This document shows positions 56,245 through 59,568 of a stretch of 59,568 bases of DNA, piece after piece. The notes below the pieces were generated by a model. That model searched no databases and was not told the DNA's origin. It saw nothing but the letters and a program-made list of their open reading frames with translations. Location: contig CAJCCF010000484.1 in assembly GCA_903960845.1 (NCBI GenBank), forward strand, positions 1-59,568. Direction: 5' to 3'. The translations under genes and the position numbers were made by a program. Numbering within the stretch: position 1 is the first letter of the stretch; every line of letters begins with the position of its first letter. Source of the stretch: an uncultured Verrucomicrobiota bacterium. Lineage in GTDB: Bacteria > Verrucomicrobiota > Verrucomicrobiia > Verrucomicrobiales > Verrucomicrobiaceae.

Positions 56245-57993
56245 ATGTCTCCTATCCTCGGCATTGATCTCGGCACCACCAACTCGCTCGTCGGCGTGGT
56301 GGACAGCGGCTTCCCCATCCTGCTCGCGGATGAGGACGGTCAGCGGCTCACGCCCTCCGCCGTGAACTACGCTGCGGATGGCGGCATCATCGTCGGCGCG
56401 GCTGCTTTAAGAAAACGCGCGCTGGAACCAAAGCGCACAGTGACCAGTGTGAAGCGACTGATCGGCCGCCGCAGTGGCGAAGGGGACTGGCAGCCGCCCT
56501 ACAATCTGCGCGAGCTCGGCCTGTCACCCATCCAGGTCTCGGCGGAAATTTTGAAAAGGCTCAAAGCCATCGCGGAACGTGCGCTGGAGCAGCCCGTGAA
56601 TCGCGCCGTGATCACTGTGCCGGCCTACTTCAATGATGCGCAGCGCAATGCTACGAAACAAGCGGGTGAACTCGCCGGACTCACGGTCGAGCGCATCGTC
56701 AGCGAGCCCACCGCCGCCGCGCTGGCTTATGGTTTGGACAAGCTCGGCGAGCGTCAGAAAATCGCCGTCTATGACCTGGGCGGCGGCACTTTTGACATCA
56801 GTGTGCTGGAGATGCGGGATGGTGTCTTTCAGGTGCTCAGCACCGCCGGCGACACTCAACTCGGCGGCGATGACATTGACCGTGCTTTGGCCGAATCCAT
56901 CTGCCCCGACGGTGTCAATCCGGCGCGTCTCGTTGAAGCCGCCGAAGCCGCAAAGAAACGCCTTTCGATGGAGGAAAGCGCACGCATCGAGCTGCCCTTT
57001 TATGACGGCACACACAGCCTCTCCGTGGAGCTGACGCGCACGGATTTCGAAAAGCTCATCCGTCCACTCGTCGAGAGAACGCGCAGTCATTGCCTGCGGG
57101 CCTTGAGCGATGCCGGTGTGAAGCCTGATGAACTCGATGCGGTCATCCTCGTTGGCGGCAGCACACGCATTCCGCTCGTGCGGCGTTACGTTGCCGAAAT
57201 CTTCGGGCGCGAGCCCGACATCTCGCAAAACCCCGACGAAGCGGTGGCGCTCGGCGCGGTCATTCAGGCGGGCATTCTCAGCGGCTCGCTGAAAAACGTG
57301 CTGCTGCTCGACGTGACGCCTCTTTCTCTCGGGATCGAAACGTTCGGCGGCCTGATGAACATCATCATCCCGCGCAACACAACCATCCCCTGCAAAGCAG
57401 GCGAGATGTTCACCAACGCGGTCGCCAACCAGCAGGACATGCTCATCCGTGTGCTTCAGGGCGAGCGCGAACTGGCGAAGGACAACTGGGAACTCGGCCG
57501 CGTCATCGTCCCCTTCCCCGCCGGCCCGAAAGGCAGCGCCCGGGTCGGTGTGCAGTTTGCCATCGATGCCAACGGCATCCTGCAGGTGCTCGCCCGCGAC
57601 ACCGCCACAAACACCGACACCGTGCTGGAGATTCAAAACACCGCGGTCGATGTCGATGACGAGCGCGTGGAGCAAATGATCTCCGAAAGCGTGGAGCATG
57701 CTTTTGAAGACATGAACGAGCGCGTCTGGACCGAGGCCAAACTCAAGGCCGAAGAACTCCTCCCCGCCGTCGATGCTGCGCTCGAGCAGTTTGGCGATGC
57801 CGTCAGCGATGATGAACGAGCCATCATCGAGTCCGCCGCCGCCACTGTCCGCGCTTTGCTCCACGCCGCCGATCGCGATGCCAAAGCGCTCAAAGCCGCC
57901 AACCAGGCCATCGACGACGCCACCCAGGAACTCGCCGTGCGCCTCGTCGAGCGGGCGATGGAAGAGTCGCTGGTGCGCAGAGGGCTCGTGTGA
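56245..57993 (+). CDS. Hsp70-family chaperone (DnaK/HscA-like), shortened C-terminus
   Basis: 582 residues, shorter than DnaK (about 638) and somewhat shorter than HscA. The nucleotide-binding domain has ILGIDLGTTNSLVGVVD (4-20), VITVPAYFNDAQRNATKQAG, EPTAAALAYGLDK, IAVYDLGGGTFDISVLEM (about 172-189) and VILVGGSTRIPLVRRYVAE. The linker LLLDVTPLSLGIETFGG leads to a substrate-binding beta domain. The helical lid is short and lacks a disordered EEVD-like tail. No DnaJ or GrpE partner is near, so an accessory DnaK2/HscA-type role is likely. A much longer in-frame ORF upstream is antisense to trpD and rejected. Confidence 0.9.
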   Translation: MSPILGIDLGTTNSLVGVVDSGFPILLADEDGQRLTPSAVNYAADGGIIVGAAALRKRALEPKRTVTSVKRLIGRRSGEGDWQPPYNLRELGLSPIQVSAEILKRLKAIAERALEQPVNRAVITVPAYFNDAQRNATKQAGELAGLTVERIVSEPTAAALAYGLDKLGERQKIAVYDLGGGTFDISVLEMRDGVFQVLSTAGDTQLGGDDIDRALAESICPDGVNPARLVEAAEAAKKRLSMEESARIELPFYDGTHSLSVELTRTDFEKLIRPLVERTRSHCLRALSDAGVKPDELDAVILVGGSTRIPLVRRYVAEIFGREPDISQNPDEAVALGAVIQAGILSGSLKNVLLLDVTPLSLGIETFGGLMNIIIPRNTTIPCKAGEMFTNAVANQQDMLIRVLQGERELAKDNWELGRVIVPFPAGPKGSARVGVQFAIDANGILQVLARDTATNTDTVLEIQNTAVDVDDERVEQMISESVEHAFEDMNERVWTEAKLKAEELLPAVDAALEQFGDAVSDDERAIIESAAATVRALLHAADRDAKALKAANQAIDDATQELAVRLVERAMEESLVRRGLV

Positions 57994-58027
57994 GCCTTGC
58001 CAAGCTGACTATGAAGCTTGATGTAAC

Positions 58028-58051
58028 ATTCAAACCAATCCTTGTTTGAAT
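58028..58051. terminator. Hairpin downstream of the Hsp70 gene
   Basis: ATTCAAAC (58028-58035) pairs perfectly with GTTTGAAT (58044-58051) around an 8-nt loop, 34 nt after the Hsp70 stop. It is relatively AT-rich and lacks a downstream T-run, so terminator function is uncertain. The rest of 57994-58213 shows no gene and no T-box-like GGTGG(T)ACC element before valS. Confidence 0.4.
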
Positions 58052-58213
58052 CTCTCTGATCTCATCTGCGGCATGTAGACTGTGAGTTCGATGACTTCCA
58101 AACGCGGGCATCGGGTTGGTTTTGGCGATAGCGGACGATAAGACCGAAGGCATCTAGTTCTACTGCCTCGGCGTTTGCAAAATCACCGCACTCCCCCATC
58201 TTGGCCGCCCTTT

Positions 58214-59568
58214 ATGCCCGAACTCGACAAGACCTACACCCCAGCCGATGTGGAATCACGCTGGTATCAGCGCTGGCTGGATGACAAATGCTTTGAAGCC
58301 GATCCCGCTCGTGTGAGCGAGACGCGCCCGGCTTACTCCATCGTCATTCCACCGCCGAATGTCACGGGCATCCTCACGCTCGGCCATGTGCTGAACAACA
58401 CCATCCAGGACATCCTCTGCCGCCGCGCCCGCATGCTGGGGAAGGAAGTGCTCTGGCTGCCCGGCACCGACCACGCCGGCATCGCCACGCAAAACGTCGT
58501 GGAGAAGACGCTCAAAAAGCAGGGTGTCATCAAGCATCGCGACGATCTGGGCCGCGAGGGCCTCGTGGCAAAGATCTGGGAGTGGAAGGAGAAGCACGGC
58601 GGCATCATCATCGAGCAGCTCAAGAAACTCGGTGCCTCCTGCGACTGGAGCCGCGAGCGCTTCACCTTTGACGACGACTACAATGCCTGCGTCATGCGCG
58701 TGTTCGTCGATCTCTACAAAAAGGGCCTCATCTACCGTGGCAAGCGCATGGTGAACTGGTGCCCGTCCTCCCTCACCGCGCTCAGCGATGAGGAGGTCGT
58801 CATGAAGGCGCAAAACGCCATCATGTATCACTTCAAAGTCGAGGTCGTCGAGGAACCCGGCACCTGGCTCACCATCGCCACCACGCGTCCTGAAGTGATC
58901 CCGGGCGACCAAGCCATCGCCGTGAATCCGAAGGATGAGCGCTATGCCCATCTCATTGGCAAACACGTGCGCCGTCCGCTGCCGGTCGAAGATCAAGCGC
59001 TGCTGCCGATCATCGCCGATGAGCATGTCGATTTCACCTTCGGCACCGGCGTGTTGAAGGTCACACCCGCACATGACAAGGCCGACTTTGAGATCGCGCA
59101 GCGTCACAACCTGCCCGCCGTCGATGTCATGCATCCGAACGGCGTGCTCAACGAACTCGCTGGCAAGGACCTCGCTGGCATGGAGCGCTTCGCCGCCCGC
59201 AAACGCGCCGCCGAACTGCTCGCGGAAATCGGCAGCCTCGTCAAAGAGGAGCCGTATCAAAACAACCTCGGCTACTCCGAGCGTGCCGACGTGCCGATCG
59301 AGAGCCGTTTGAGCGAGCAGTGGTTCCTCAAATACCCGAGCGTGAAGGAAAGCCAGGCCGTCGTGGCCAATGGCGAGATGAAATTTCACCCCGACCGCTG
59401 GGCGAAGGTCTATGACCACTGGATGACCGGCCTGCAGGATTGGTGCATCAGCCGCCAGGTTTGGTGGGGGCATCGGATTCCGGTGTGGAGCAAAAAAGCG
59501 TCCCTCGATGAAGTCCGCTCGCTGCAAAAAGGGTCTTCTTCTTTGCATGTCGATGACGAAGACAACAC
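58214..59568 (+). CDS. valS: Valine--tRNA ligase, N-terminal part (runs off the window)
   Basis: 451 residues are visible with no stop; the rest lies beyond the window. Class Ia synthetase with an editing domain that hydrolyses Thr-tRNA. YSIVIPPPNVTGILTLGHVLNNTIQDILCRRARM contains the HIGH-equivalent as TLGH instead of the usual H(M/I)GH. WLPGTDHAGIATQNVVE, WCPSSLTALSDEEV, ATTRPEVIPGDQAIAVNP (editing site) and QDWCISRQVWWGHRIPVW are clear ValRS blocks. The start MPELDKTYTPADVE is the natural N-terminus. KMSKS and the anticodon domain are outside the window. Confidence 0.95.
   Translation, partial: MPELDKTYTPADVESRWYQRWLDDKCFEADPARVSETRPAYSIVIPPPNVTGILTLGHVLNNTIQDILCRRARMLGKEVLWLPGTDHAGIATQNVVEKTLKKQGVIKHRDDLGREGLVAKIWEWKEKHGGIIIEQLKKLGASCDWSRERFTFDDDYNACVMRVFVDLYKKGLIYRGKRMVNWCPSSLTALSDEEVVMKAQNAIMYHFKVEVVEEPGTWLTIATTRPEVIPGDQAIAVNPKDERYAHLIGKHVRRPLPVEDQALLPIIADEHVDFTFGTGVLKVTPAHDKADFEIAQRHNLPAVDVMHPNGVLNELAGKDLAGMERFAARKRAAELLAEIGSLVKEEPYQNNLGYSERADVPIESRLSEQWFLKYPSVKESQAVVANGEMKFHPDRWAKVYDHWMTGLQDWCISRQVWWGHRIPVWSKKASLDEVRSLQKGSSSLHVDDEDN

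Noticed and set aside
57994..58213. Possible T-box riboswitch or tRNA before valS
   Set aside because: No GGTGGxACC antiterminator, no specifier-loop arrangement and no tRNA-like cloverleaf could be found by eye; only weak hairpins.
58256..59548. 430-codon minus-strand open frame at the window end
   Set aside because: Antisense to valS, whose plus-strand frame shows ordered synthetase motifs throughout.

Overview
The window looks like a chromosomal segment of a Verrucomicrobiota bacterium, probably near the Prosthecobacter/Verrucomicrobium group. The evidence is an inference from gene content. It carries a divergent, long-tailed FtsZ in a short ftsQ-ftsA-ftsZ cluster, and DUF1501 and DUF1549/DUF1553 secreted proteins with Planctomycete-type cytochromes. 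It also has DUF1080 proteins, Tat-exported Gfo/Idh/MocA and amidase-like proteins, a sialate O-acetylesterase, and a giant Calx-beta/metalloprotease surface protein with a D-x-D-x-D-G-x-S-N-xx-E-Y tail. Base composition is GC-rich (about 60% by eye) except around the Fic gene and the GxxExxY gene. No rRNA, tRNA or CRISPR array was seen.

Layout. (1) 20-4232, minus: three translationally coupled genes (TIM-barrel glycoside-hydrolase-like protein, N,N-dimethylformamidase-like protein, class IV aminotransferase). (2) 4594-5547: transaldolase, sharing a terminator with the convergent ftsQAZ cluster (5610-9537, minus). (3) 9676-12450, minus: two-subunit 2-oxoacid:ferredoxin oxidoreductase. (4) 12638-15510: BamB-like beta-propeller and sialate O-acetylesterase, convergent. 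(5) 15666-16799, minus: an isolated nuoBC pair. (6) 16943-32346, plus: a long run of tightly packed genes. It begins with a TrkA-C membrane protein, a beta-hydroxyacid dehydrogenase, an MFS carrier and secreted hydrolases. It ends with a DUF1501, PPC-domain, DUF1549/1553, cytochrome-WD40 and ConA-like set, interrupted by a small element carrying a GxxExxY gene. (7) 32413-36576: four NAD(P)-dependent oxidoreductases suggesting sugar-acid metabolism. (8) 36881-45748, minus: the 2955-residue surface protein. (9) 46000-59568: acyl-CoA synthetase, ThuA-like, Fic, fumarase, rRNA pseudouridine synthase, DUF1080, AspT-type exchanger, trpD, Hsp70 and the start of valS.

Working together. KorAB, class I fumarase, nuoBC and transaldolase are central carbon and energy genes. 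The large plus-strand block and the DUF1080, ThuA, Gfo/Idh and esterase genes fit a bacterium that exports many enzymes to break down complex polymers. Most secreted proteins have a clear N-terminal signal or Tat motif, which I used to choose starts.

Most notable observations. A GxxExxY gene sits exactly between 27-bp near-perfect terminal inverted repeats (25 of 27 positions match), dropped into an otherwise compact operon. FtsZ lacks two of the three usual polar residues of the T7 loop and has a linker of about 218 residues. Four copies of an AT-rich 18-20 bp motif lie directly upstream of the Fic gene. Overlapping perfect palindromes encode the last residues of NuoC. In the giant protein, one Calx-beta repeat is split into two complementary halves by about 385 residues of other modules.
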